Below, one piece after another: positions 24,331-36,600 of a stretch of DNA of 64,000 nucleotides (within the stretch, counting starts at the first letter, position 1; each line of letters starts with the position of its first letter). The position numbers were made by a program, and so were the translations under genes. Source of the DNA: Trichosphaerium sp. ATCC 40318 (taxonomy: Eukaryota; Discosea; Flabellinia; Trichosidae); NCBI GenBank assembly GCA_038496445.1, contig JALMLS010000194.1, positions 62,001-126,000 on the forward strand, in the 5' to 3' direction. The notes beneath the pieces were generated by a model. It was not told where the DNA came from and ran no database searches. It was given only the letters and a program-made list of their open reading frames with translations.

Positions 24331-24583
24331 GTTTTTGACCCTTGTATTAGTGCATAAACTATGTGTAAACCTGTTTAGAATATGTAGAACTTCAGACATG
24401 CAAGTGGTGCAGCTGAACAAGCCAAACTTTCTTTTTGTTGTGAAACAATTTTAGAGCTAATGAGCCGTTTATATCCGTCTTTTAGGTCTACAGTCATTTA
24501 GAGCTGAGCCTATAATTGAACCACTAGTCCTCTGTTTCAAAACGGACTTGCTTTGAATTGATGTATTTCAACGCAATACAAGC

Positions 24584-26431
24584 ATGGCAGAACCTCGCAC
24601 TTCGTCGGTTAATTTACAATATGTTAACCGTTTGGCCACTGGTTACGAACATTCAATGGTAATCGCAGACGATGGCTTTGTTTACACGTGGGGACAAAAC
24701 AATGAGCGCCAATTGGGTAACACAGACGAAAGAAAGAGTTCTATCGCAAGACCAATAAAATCACTCATAAATATCGTCTGTATTGCTGCTGGACGGAATC
24801 ATAGCCTTGCCGTTGATTCAAACGGTATTGTGTATTCATGGGGCCGTAATTCAAACGGGTCATTGGGTCTGGGTCACTTTGCGTCACCTGTTTCGTCACC
24901 AACACGTGTTCCAAATCTCAACAATATCACGAAAGTCTCTGCCTATCGTGTGAGTATGGCATTATCAAAATCAGGTCATGTCTACTCTTGGGGAGACAAC
25001 GAATATCAAGGATTGGGTCATTCATTCGACAATTCGAAAGTTTCATCACCAGTGGTTATTCCAAATCTTCAAAATGTTCAAAAAATTCAAACTAACTCGT
25101 ATGTAAGTGGAGCAATGACATCAACAGGTCATGTATTTCTTTGGGGAAAAACAAGAGATGAAGCGATAGATAAATCATTATTCTTGAATCCAAAGACAAT
25201 TTCACGTGTTCCAAGTATTGATGATGCCACTGATATTGCCATTGGTAATTATCATGTACTTGTTCTCCTCAAGTCAGGACAAGTATTTTCTTTTGGATAC
25301 AACTTGTATGGGTGTCTTGGGTTGGGTATTGATGACAATTATGGCCAGGGTATCATCAAAGGACTCAATAACATCATATCTGTACATGCTGGTGTGTGGA
25401 CATCATTTGCGATTGATGATGAAGGTTGTTTGTTTGGATGGGGTAAAGGGAAATGGATTGATTCGTTCACATCAAACAAACCATTAAAATTACCTGGAAA
25501 ATATCTTGAGTTTGCCAATAAATTAAATCATTACTTGGCAATATCTCATGACTTTCAGTTGGTCACAGGTGGAGATAATATTGTGGTGAATCAACACGAC
25601 AAAAGTTAACATTCACCAATTATGAAAAGGTACTTTGAAATCTTATTTGTCTTTCTTTTTGTCTGACAATCTACAAGCACTTTAAACCAGCCAATAAAGT
25701 AATCACAAAAGATAAAAACAATGATGCTGTGAAAGCAATGAATGCAGAGTTAAAAGAAGACAGAAAAGATAAGTACTTATCAAAAGCTGTGGTTGAGCCC
25801 AATCGTGATTACACCAAGTTTGGAGATGCTCCTGATCACCTTGATATCATTCAAGATGCCCTTGAAGCCCTTGAAATACAAAAGCAAGAAGAAAATTTTA
25901 AAGTATGTCTTTACAACTAACAATGCACGTGACAACTGATCATTATTCTAGAATGACGAATCAGATGATAACCCACAGCATGACATTGCCAACAACTTTT
26001 CATCACTAGACAGTCATAGTACATCACTTGATGAAGATGACTCCAGAAGCAGCTCTTCTTCATCGGATAATCTAAACGCTTTAAATCAACAATCGTGGCT
26101 CAATAAACCAAATGTTTCTGTTGACACCAAGAACAAGGTACCACTTTGCTTCTTTCTTCTTGTTGTAACACTTAATTGGTATTAATGGTGTTTTTAGTCA
26201 CATTTCGGTGTACCACACGAGAATCAATCGGTTCTAAATGTTGAAACTGATTGGAAGTCAATATTGATGAAGTTGGGTATCGCAAATCAAAGAGCTCAAG
26301 AACTTGGATCATTGATGAACGATGCAGGCGCAACAATTGATGAAATTGATAAAGATGTGCTGATAGATCTTGGATTCAGCTTGAGGGAACGTATTAAAAT
26401 CATCAAAGCAAAGAACAACAACACTCTTTAA
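24584..26431 (+). pseudogene. R5: RCC1-SAM gene with frameshift at end of propeller
   Basis: It is open from the ATG for 331 or so codons of the propeller. Near 25578-25582 one T is missing compared with R4, so G-G-D-N-I-V-V-N replaces the expected G-G-N-N-Y-C-G-Q and the frame stops 11 codons later. The downstream linker, an exon with a serine-rich run and SWLNKPNVSV, and the SAM-like exon (stop 26429-26431) are all still open and nearly identical to R4. Either this is a young pseudogene, or it is a truncated propeller-only protein, or the base is a sequencing error. Confidence 0.75.
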
Positions 26432-26703
26432 TGAGTGAAGATAGGTTCTAACACAAAATTTCGCAAAGGAATACATAGCATTTCGGCATTGTATTGATAT
26501 TCACTCCTTGATCAAATTGTTCTAAACTTACAACACTCTTATTGTGGTGCAAAATAAAGCAATATCTTTTTTAGTAACTTGTGTAAGGCAAAGAGTCTTC
26601 GATATAACCTCTTGAAGGCATGCTGAGTGCGAAAGCATGAGAACAAACTTTTTTTTTATTCCTCGCTTCATTGATTATTTTCGCTACAGAATTTCGGTTA
26701 TAT

Positions 26704-28444
26704 TTACACAGTGCAAAAGCATTCGTGTCCCCTGTAAGTCACTCTAAAGGATCCTGAAGGTGGAGCCATTGTTATAAAATAACAATACCACTCATCTGTT
26801 TCACAATGTATATCACTGCCATCTGATGTCCTGAAACAAGGGAATGTCTGACACCTTTAAAATACATTATAAGGGAGAGGTAAAAGAGTTGGGCGTTGAG
26901 ATGTTTGAAAAACGACGTCGTACTGGCACATGCCATCAATGATACGTGGTGAAATACATATTAATCCACTTGGCTCTTCTGTTGGTGATTCAGTTGTCGG
27001 TGTAAGAGTGGTTGGTAGATTGCCTATAGTTACAGTAGATATTACTGGAGGTTCACAAAATTCAGCTGTTCCCTGCCTGAGAAGAAAGTCAACAAAACAA
27101 AAAAGAACAAGACAAAAAAACAACATCAAAAAAAGAAAAATTGTGCTCTTGTATGTTTCGCTCACCTGTTCACATTAGCGTTTGATTTGAACGTAATTTC
27201 AGGTGAAAGCGATAGCTTAATATCAGCGGCAACATCATTAGCAGTACCAACAGCAAACAAATCAACCTCGACCATGCAATTTACAAATTCTTCCTCTATC
27301 AGGCTTGCGTTGAATCTGAGTTCATTCCCGGAACTTGTTGGATTTATTGCCTTAGCAACAGTGTCAGATACATGAAAATTATTTTGACTGAGTGTATTTA
27401 GCGTACTTCTGTTGTACAGTTGATAGTTGTGTTGTCCATACGACCAATAGTCTGAGGGAAACTGAAAAAGACTTCAAACTCTTCAAGCGTTTCTGGTATC
27501 GAAGCGTAGTTCTCGCACGTGATACCCAATTTTATTGCATCTCCAACAAGTGCGCTTTCTACCCTATCACCGTTCAAATTTGTGATAGTGTGCCTAAGGA
27601 GTAGACGTTATAAGAGATTCTGAACGCTTTAAGAAAAAATGAAATGATGCTCTCAAACAAACGTACCAGCACGATAGACTTGGTTGACAGCATGAATATC
27701 CGATGTTAGCGTCAACATTAGGAGCATTACCAATAATACCAATCTCTATACGGTCTACAGAAGCGTACGCAGCGCGATTACCACCGTAAGGAAAACAAAC
27801 GTCTGCGTCAAGAATATCCGTTTCTATTGGTAGTCTGGACACCAAAAGTTCGGATTGAAGAGTACTACGCGCAATGAACTCAAGTACGACATCATTATCT
27901 GTTTCTAAGATATGTAGATTCCAACAATCTTATGAAAAAAAGACAATAAGTTTTTTATCACGTGATAAAAAAATAGGACTTAGAAAAGCTATTCTAAATA
28001 CATGACATTCAGTCAAAGGAATTGTGAGAAAAACGGTAAAAAATCCGTTAAAGTTTTTTGATAGGGACTAAGAACGAAGATGCAAAGATGCTTACCACAA
28101 CCGTTCTGTATGAAGTTCGTAGGAGTGAAACCGTTACCATCTTCACCAGCGTATATGGCTCTACATTCACCTGAAACGGAGACATCTGCACTGTATGAAA
28201 TAAAACTGGTAGCAACGGCACAGTGAAGGCCTAGAACATCTGCTGCTGAGCTAGTACGTGTAGCTCGAAGGATCCTAGTACCACCTATGATTGATGCAGG
28301 GTCTGTTGTTCTCTGTTCAGCAGTTGTAACAATGTCGGGTCCATCAACAGATATGGAGCTGAAAGCAGTAAACAAATCTATCTCCTGAGAACTTGCCAAG
28401 TATAAGAGAGAGCATAATACCAACGAAACATAGAAAACCTTCAT
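26704..28444 (-). CDS. Secreted protein of unknown function with Thr/Pro linker (X1)
   Basis: The start at 28442-28444 gives a signal peptide (MKVFYVSLVLCSLLYLASS). The first domain contains D-P-A-S-I-I-G-G-T-R and many cysteines in later exons (DCWNLHIL; SCCQPSLSCW). A long beta-rich region follows (DRIEIGIIGNAPNVDANIGY; NPTSSGNELRFNASLIEEEF), then a short Thr/Pro stretch (TTLTPTTESPTEEPS) and a Cys-containing end (ETDEWYCYF ... YRGHECFCTV). The neighbouring gene at 29288-30675 shares the D-P-S-x-[VI]-I-G-G motif after its signal peptide, so the two are probably distant paralogues. I do not recognise the family. About six exons; joins near 26860-26940 are uncertain. Confidence 0.6.
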
Positions 28445-28789
28445 TAGTGGTTGTGGAGGTCGTTTTTTGGGAGATTTATTACACTGTGCTTAAAATAAAA
28501 GGAGATTTTTATTGTGAAACGTGATTGGTTTTTTACGTTTCCCGGAATCTTACACAGTGCTTATTTGCGTAACAGCTGTTTATTGACAGGAACAAAAATC
28601 TCTGTCTGTTACCTAAGTAAGGTAACTTAGGAAAAGCTCGAAGAGAACGCTAAGAAACTAATTCGGAACAAAGAGTACGACTTGATGATACCACTTTATT
28701 GTGGGTTTAACAAAGGATACAACAAAAGTGCAATTCCAACCTTGTTGTTTTGTAATACTCTTGCAATTTAGTATTGATTTGTTTTGCCA

Positions 28790-29200
28790 CCAGATGTCTT
28801 ATCTTTTTATCTCCTTCTAGTTTACCATGGACATAATTGCATCGCCCTTGTAATTTACCATTTCTTCCTCTTTCCATGTCGTTTACCTGATGTAGTGGCA
28901 GTGCTCATGTAACTGACCATTATCATGCCATTTCTTGTATTACCCTTCTTTTTTACCATTGGCGTTATATAGTAGATTACCATTTCTGTTCCAATACTTG
29001 CATTCCCTTCCATTTTGTCATTAATGTAGGAGTGTTTTGTATTCCAAGTTTTATACACACCCATGCACATAGAAACGGTGTAATGCCAATTGACTACAGT
29101 CATAACACATCTCGAACTCACCACGTGGTTTACAATTGACATAGTACCTTTGTTCTGCTATTGGATGATATATACTCCCTGTCAAGTTCACCTTTTACAT
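28790..29200 (-). pseudogene. Degenerate MORN/YwqK-like repeat fragment
   Basis: On the minus strand, in more than one frame, one reads Y-W-N-R-N-G-N-L-L-Y-N-A-N-G-K-K-E-G, K-K-W-H-D-N-G-Q-L-H-E and G-K-R-H-G-K-R-K-K-W. This is the W-x-x-N-G-Q-L...Y-x-x-G-K-x-x-G pattern of MORN_2 (YwqK-type) repeats. Frameshifts and stops break it. It lies between the two secreted-protein genes on the same strand. Confidence 0.6.
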
Positions 29201-29287
29201 AAAAATCCTCAATAGCCTGCAATAGAATCTCAAGCGGTTACTAAGTAATGTAAGGTACTAATTGGGTACACTTGTAATACAAACTGT

Positions 29288-30675
29288 TTATTGGAGTAAA
29301 ACTACCATAACAAGAATACTTGCAAATAGAACACGTGAAGCAGTACTTTGTTGACCAGTAGGTGCAACAGTAGAAGGAGCAATAGTGCTGTTTGAAGCAT
29401 CAGTTGGTGTTACAGTGGTAGGAGTAGCTGTTGTATTTGAAGAAGACGTTGGCGATACAGTGGTACTATTAATAGAAGAGTATGTTGGCGATAGAGTGGT
29501 GGGAGCCTCAGTTGTAGGTGAGGTAGTTGTAGGAGGCTGAGTACTCGGTGTAGGAACTATACTAGGATTCGGAAACAAGGCCATGTCAAAAGAACCAATA
29601 CTGACACTGTTAGAAACAATGCGTGAAAAATCAAATGATGTGATATTGAATAACACTACTGATCCATTATCGCATACAACTATGAGAGTCTCTACATCCA
29701 AGGTTGACATACCTGAACAATTAATCAATTATAACCAAGAAAAAAACCCGAAAAATCCATTCGAAATAGTTTTGTGAGCGCTCACCTGTTGGATTTTCAC
29801 AAAATATTGGCATAGATACAGTTCTTGTTGTTTCACAATCATTGGTAATATTGACACCTTGAGGGATGGACGCTTCTATCATCATACTTGAGTCACTTGT
29901 TTGATATATTTTATCGCCAATGACAGCAGCTAAACAACACTAGTAAGTATATGTTTTTTGTGATTGTTACTATACCGCTTACCATGTTGTACATCGGGAA
30001 TACTTGTTAGAATTTCTGGACATCTCTTTGTCACAGTACAAGTATCTACATCCAATTCGGCAAGTCCTTTGATCAAATAGGATGACGAAGAAATTGCTCC
30101 CCACATGTATAACTTTCCTGAAATTGGATCAACTGTCAAAGAAGAATAAGCAGTAACGTTACACTCTTTCAACTACATTCTGTGTAAGAAATAACAACAA
30201 TTAAGTACTGAGAATTGTGATGAAATGTAGACCTTTGACCTTGCAGGCAGTTTGGTAAAAATAGCGCAAACCTCTTACCTTGTTACAATTTCTGTCATAA
30301 ACAAATGTTAGATCTCCATCTTCCCCAATATGAGTTTTTGGCCCACGTGAAAGTACGATTCGTTCATCTTGTAGAACAGCAATACCTACTGAATCATCGC
30401 CTGGTCTTGTGGTTACATTTACGCACTCTAGTGAAATTATTAGCGTTAGGCACTAACAAATCAGAAAAAACCTGTTTCTTGAGGTCATTCAGATTGGTTT
30501 GATCTAACTTACCGCCAATTACTTGTGATGGGTCAGACCTGCTTAAAAAACGAATACCAGTAGTTTCATCAACAGTATTTACAAAATCGACAACGTAGCT
30601 GTCGAAAGTTGCTGGAATAGAAGCAATGGTGATAGCGATGCATAGAGAAAATAAAAAACAACAAGATGTTGCCAT
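29288..30675 (-). CDS. Surface glycoprotein with mucin-like stalk and hydrophobic tail (X2)
   Basis: The start at 30673-30675 gives a signal peptide (MATSCCFLFSLCIAITIAS). The ectodomain contains S-D-P-S-Q-V-I-G-G, spliced to E-C-V-N-V-T-T-R-P-G-D-D, then DERIVLSRGPKTHIGEDGD and SLTVDPISGKLYMWGA. A Ser/Thr/Pro-rich stalk follows at 29350-29560 (blocks like SPTTEAPTTLSP and TATPTTVTPT), with many potential O-glycosylation sites. The protein ends in a hydrophobic stretch (VLFASILVMVVLLQ) without a charged tail, which suggests a GPI-anchor signal rather than a cytoplasmic domain. It is probably on the cell surface. The family was not recognised; the first motif is shared with X1. Confidence 0.65.
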
Positions 30676-31340
30676 TTCGAAGTCAGAGATGAGAAATCTA
30701 TGAAAAGGTTTTTGTGTTGTGTCACAACTAGTTTAGCTAAATTACAGAACAACATTGACTTGTGTTCGCTCTCACTAGGCATAAAGGTGTTTGATGGGAG
30801 CAACTATAATCTAAATAAAGCGATATAGAGGCTCGAGTGTCTATTTATAGCCACAACACAAAATCAAAATTAAAACATCACGTGATGTGTAAGGCTCCTG
30901 AGCACAGCGGAATATTCTTGTAGCGACGGTTGCTTTAGATTACCTAACCTTAATAGGGCAGGTAGTCACCAAAACCTCTGTAATTGGTGCTTCTTGAAAG
31001 TCAGCAAATAGTAGTGTTGGGACAAGGTTTGGTGAAAGGCTATTGCTATGATACGAATGAATAGAACTAGTATGTTTATCACTTTGTAAGTGTAACATTG
31101 TCTGTCATTCAAACCAATACTGTTTTTCTATTTCTGTTCACAACTACTGGACAAGTGCGAATACTCTGGCTGATCTTTCGAAGAACTGAAATTTGCACAG
31201 AGGTTTACCTGCGCTAGCACTCACGTCGGTGTCAAATGCTGTTCTAGCTATCACAGGAGCCCTCATGTGCAAGATGAGTTTCCGAGAGTTTTTGACCAGT
31301 TTTGAAGAAGGTTAAACTCCTTACATTTTTTTTACAGTTC
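30676..31340. other. Divergent intergenic region, no gene seen
   Basis: Upstream region of both X2 (minus) and R6 (plus). It contains ATCACGTGAT-type palindromes near 30880. No further element was recognised. Confidence 0.45.
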
Positions 31341-31407
31341 CTGAGGCTTTTTTTTGGTTCCTCGTCTGGTAAAGTCTACGACAAAAACGACCTTTAACAC
31401 GTGATCT
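31341..31407 (+). promoter_or_regulatory. Promoter-proximal segment shared by R6 and R7
   Basis: The bases just before the R6 ATG (from TGAGGCTTTT through CGTCTGGTAAAGTCTACGAC to CACGTGATCT) recur before R7 at 44323-44388 with only a few differences. It ends in a CACGTG eight bases before the ATG. Other RCC1 copies do not have it. Confidence 0.7.
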
Positions 31408-33245
31408 ATGGCAGTACCTCGCACTTCGTCGGTTAATTTACAATACATTAACCGGTTGGCCACTGGTTGGGCACATTCAATGGTAATCACAGACGATGGC
31501 TTTGTTTACACGTGGGGACGAAACAATGAGCACCAATTGGGTAACACAGACGAAGAAAAGAGTTCTATCGCAAGACCAATAAAATCACTCATAAATATCG
31601 TCTGTATTGCTGTTGGATGCGAACATAGCCTTGCAGTTGATTCAAATGGTATTGTGTATGCATGGGGGAGTAATTCATATGGGTCATTGGGTCTGGGTCA
31701 CTTTGCGTCACGTGTTTCGTCACCAACACGTGTTCCAAATCTCACCCAAATCACTCAAGTCACTGCCTATCATGCGAGTATGGCGTTATCACATTCAGGT
31801 CATGTCTACTCTTGGGGAGACAACAGATGGGATGGATTGGGTCATTCATTCGATAATTCAAAAGTAAACTCACCAAAACGTATTCCAAGTCTTGATCATG
31901 TCAACAAAATTCAAACTAATTGGCATGTAAGTGGAGCAATGACATCAACAGGTCATGTATTTCTTTGGGGAACAACAGAAGATAATGCAATAGATAAATC
32001 GTTATTCTTGAATCCAAAGACAATTTCACGTGTTCCAAGTATTGATGATGCCACTGATATTGCCATTGGTCTTGGGCATTTACTTGTTCTCCTCAAGTCA
32101 GGACAAGTATTTTCTTTTGGACACAACTACAATGGGTGTCTTGGGTTGGGTATTGATGATGAGTATGGCCAGGGTATCATCAAAGACTCAATAACATCAA
32201 ATCTGTACATGCTGGTTACTGTACATCATTTGCAATTGATGATGAAGGTTGTTTGTTTGGCTGGGGTAAAGGGAAACTTATTGATTCGTTCAATTCAAAC
32301 AAACCATTAAAATTACCTGGAAAATATCTTGAGTTTGCTAATAAATTAGATCATTACTTGGCAATATCTCATGACTTCAAGTTGGTCACAGGTGGTCATA
32401 ACTTTTTCGGTGTATCTTCACCACAAAAATTAACATTCAACAACTACAAAAAGGTACTCAATCATTTGATATCAGCATGATATGCATACAATTTGTTTAG
32501 GTAATCCAAACCTCAGTTGACAATTCAGAAAAGATACGCAAAGAGTTGAAACAAGACCCAAAACACAACTTAACATCAATTGATGGTGGTCGAGAATACA
32601 CCAAGTTTGAAGATGCTCCAGAGCATGTTGATAGAATCAAAGATGCCCTTGAAGCCTTTGAAATACAACAAAGCCAGGAAGACACTTTAAATGATGTACC
32701 TTTCTTGATAAACATAAAATACTCTAACAACGATTCATAGGCTAAGAAAGATGATATCAATGAAAAACCATTTCTAACGGATGCATTACTAACATCAAAG
32801 CCATGGATCAATAAACCAGATGTTTCTATTGACGACAACAAGGTGCTCAGATCTTCAATTTTATTTTGTTATTTACATATTAATTCCAAGAGCTTTCCTT
32901 CTGCACTCATTAGACATGGTTTATCAAGTAATGAATCATCTCTACACCGACCATATGTTAGTGATACGATAGGAACTGTATGAATTACAATATTGTATTT
33001 GTTATTGACTGACACTTCACGTCTAGAATCCAATACCAGCCACACCTAAAACATCAAGTACCAAAGTTGAGTGGGTGACTATTTTGATGTCAGCAGGGTT
33101 TGACAAATCAAGAGCACATCAGCTTGGATCCAAAATGAATCGTGCATGTTTTGAATGGAGTGATGTAACAGGTGAGGTTATGAAAAGGCTTGGATTCGAT
33201 CCTTTCGAGCGTCTTGACTTTATCGAGTACCAAGACAAATTGTAA
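31408..33245 (+). pseudogene. R6: RCC1-SAM gene with frameshift in blade 5-6
   Basis: The propeller is open to about residue 258. Near 32184 one G is missing (CAAAGACTC instead of CAAAGGACTC), so the annotated frame runs into unrelated residues and stops at 32310. The original frame continues at 32190-32480 (F-G-W-G-K-G-K-L-I-D-S-F). The linker exon resembles R7/R8 (VDNSEKIRKELKQDPKHN), one exon ends PWINKPDVSI, and the SAM-like exon (stop 33243-33245) resembles R1 (L-G-F-D-P-F-E-R-L-D-F-I-E-Y). The copy is thus mosaic: R7-like promoter and linker, R1-like tail. Blades 3-4 also carry an alternative sequence (LTQITQVTAY; PKRIPSLDHVNKIQTN) shared with R8 and R9. Confidence 0.75.
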
Positions 33246-33650
33246 GTGTCTGCGTCAAAATAAATAGTATTAGTTAGCATTTTAAATATTTGATAATTCA
33301 GGTAATCTTTCTGTTGCTTGCCCAAATGCAACAAGCGTCCAGCTTATGTTATCAGAAAGTGTTTGACAGTAGTAGTTTAGAGTAAACAGCAACCAGTCTA
33401 ATTAAGTATTACTGTTAAAATGAAAACAGACTTGGAAAAGCCAATCATTTTTGATACTTAAAAGTTTCTTCCAGAATAACGCTTGCAAGGCCACAACTCT
33501 CAAAAGGTAGAACAGATTGTGTAAGCTCTGTTAGTTGCGCAAAAACCAAATGACATTTCTGTAACTTCATTGGTCAAGCAATTAAGTTGTGTGGAAGATC
33601 ACTAAAAATTGTGTGCAATTACAAGAAAAGGTGATAACCCCTTATTCAAT
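33246..33650. other. Intergenic region between convergent genes, nothing seen
   Basis: This holds the 3' flanks of R6 and the RPN1 gene. No coding or repeat signal was found. Confidence 0.5.
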
Positions 33651-36600
33651 TTATTTACGGACTTTCCAGTTCTTGCTCATAGTCAATTTTTTTCTTGCTT
33701 CTGGATTTGGTTTCAAAATAACAAAACCTTCAAGAACGGAGCTTAGTGGTATGTGCTCATCATTTGCCATCTCAGCACGTTCTCCATGTTGCAACAAGAC
33801 TGGTGTTTGGTGTGTTTGGAATCCTGTAATCGATTTTGGTTTACCAGCTTGTCCAACGACATCTACGGCTTGTCCAACACGTACAGTAACCTAATACATA
33901 ACGTTAGACACGTTTATCCTGATTAATTTTTTTTTTCCTGTACGCACCTGCAATGGGTTCATTTCTTCATCGAACGTCATAAGGATACGTGGGTACATGG
34001 ATAGAGATATTAAATACAACAAATAATGGGCCTAGAGATCATCAGTAACTTTATCAAATAGCACGTAAAGGTCAAATTGTCTACGCGACAAGAAATTTTT
34101 TCTTTCATCAAAAAAGTGAAGACGCACCTTGCCAAGGATAATGTTTTTAAAGTCAGTACAAGCATACATGACTGAAATCAAACCTGCAACAGCAACAGGG
34201 CTCATTAAGTTGCCCTCACTATGGAACGGCTGCAATCCGATTGTTCCTTTACCCATATACAACAGACCCTAAAAAGCGCGTAAGCACAAATGTAGTTGGA
34301 AAGTAGACGCGTAGAACATCACTTAGTAACTGTTCTCCCTTCTGAGCGTTATAATCGTACCTGCGCAAAGCGGACAAGGAATTTATGATTTGGCTCCTTA
34401 TTATAATACACCGCCAAGTTTCTGAGTAGTTGAGCGATACGAGAGTTATTTGTACCAGCACCAATTAAGCCAAGACCTAGACATTAACGTTAAGTACGAA
34501 CCGACTCAAAAAAACGCAAAAAAAAAAAGTTGAACTCGAAATAAAAAAAACGTACTCAAAATTGCGCCCATGGCTGTTTCTCCATCGTGGTCGTGACTGA
34601 GCTTAGATAGTGTGTCCATTACTGTAATTTCAGGGTTTCCTACGCGCAACAAACCGAGAGCGAGAGGTACAGTACGTCTGATGTTAAGTTCACCATATTG
34701 CAACAAGTGATCAAAAGAACGGATAACCATATCAGCTCCAATCTCTTCACACATTGAAATCAAAGCTATACCCAAAGTTGCAACAGACTAAAAAACACAG
34801 TGAGCACGGTGCAAGCACAAAAAAAAATTCAGTTTTAAAACGAACCTGAAATTCATCATCCTTCTCTAAGTGTTCGCTGCAAGCGTGTAACATTTCTTGT
34901 ACTTTAAGTACGTTACCTGAACCAGCGTATGCCAAGGTATCGACTGTGTAGTACGAGAATTTGAAGAATGGCTTATCTCCCTTTAAGGTCTCCAAGACAA
35001 CTTCAGCAGCCTCTTGTTTGCCCAAATACAACAAACCAAGAGCAAGAGACAAGAATCGCGCCCATGTAGACGAGAGACCTGTTTCGCCTTTATCGAGAAT
35101 AGTAGCAAGCAATGTCTCAGTAATATCTCCATCGCAAGTACCAGCGAATACAAGACCTTTAAAAACGTGTAAACAAAAAACCAGGAAAAAAAAAACACAA
35201 CTACGTGTGTTACGAACGAGTAGCGTACCTAGAGCGAGCGCGTAATGGGCAGTGACTTCCATAGTGTTTGATCCTTCTAGAAGTGGCAAGAGCAATTCTT
35301 TGATATCCTCGTTACCAGAGGAACAGTATGCAATACCCAAACCCAAAGCAGCAGCTGTTTTAACAGTACCGCTTTTGTTTTCTTCTAGAGGTTCACGAAG
35401 CAAACCAAGAGCAGCGCCATAGGCATCACGTACACCAGAGTTTACAATACCGATACCCAATAGAGCTCCAGCCTAATAAAGACGTCAATAAGCTGTAAAA
35501 AACTACAATTTTCGAAAGCATGTCGCATTTGGACGAAAACTCGAATGTAAACGTTACCTTGATGTAATCTTGGTTGGAGTACATGAATTTATCAAGCTTT
35601 TGACAACCGCCCTCGATATCCCATATGTTAATGAGGCCAAGAGACGCTGTTGCGCTCATCATGCCGTGTTCCTTATTTTTAAAAATCCAAGTGTTTGATG
35701 CTATAAAATCATGGTTAGAAAAAGATGTACAAAGGAGAAAGAAATGGAGTAAAACAAAAAACTCTTTTTTTTTTTTTTTTTGATTAGATATCAGTCAACA
35801 TGCATACCTTCACCGGACATTAGAGTGTCGTTGCGGTAACCAGCATTTACAAAACCATTTGTGAATGTAGAAGCGAGATTTTGGCGTGCAGAGTCTACAC
35901 GTGTAGCGTTACGTGTTTGTTCCAAGTGTGTTTTGTAAATATCTTCTGGAGTTTTAGGTTCCATCAAATCCAATTCCTACAAACATTATTAAGGAGAATT
36001 AAAATGTAAAAACGCCAAAAAAAAAAAAATCAAGAAGAGAGAAAATGTTACCTTAGCGAGTTGTAAAAAGTAATCGGATAATTTAGAGTTAGTAACAATG
36101 CCGGTAAGTTCCTCGTTAAGCTCTTCTTGAGCTTCATCAAACTCTTCTTCATCTTCATCGTCCATATCCATATCATCATCATCATTTATTAAATCAAAAT
36201 AATGTTGACGGGCAAGCATAAATGCCAACTGACGTTTCATACTAAGCAGAAAAAAAATCAACAAAAAAAAAAAAAAGAAGAAAATTTGTCTTCTCTTTAC
36301 ACTTCTAGTCACATTCGCTCAAATGCTTACTATTTTGTTTCTCCATACCACAAATACACCCTACGCTTTATTTTGCTCATAAAAGCAGTATAATCGAGGG
36401 CTGTGGGTGGAGAAAAGCGAAGAATTTGAACGACTGTTTTTTAGAAGTGTAAAGAAAGAAAAAAATGGAATCATTTTAACGTACTTTGGGTCTGTGCAAT
36501 TTTCGTAGATTTCTTTAACGTAATCTTTACGATCAAGTTGTAAAGCAACACGCATCTCTCCAGGAATGTTACCCACTTTTTTGTTAATGTTACGGACAAT

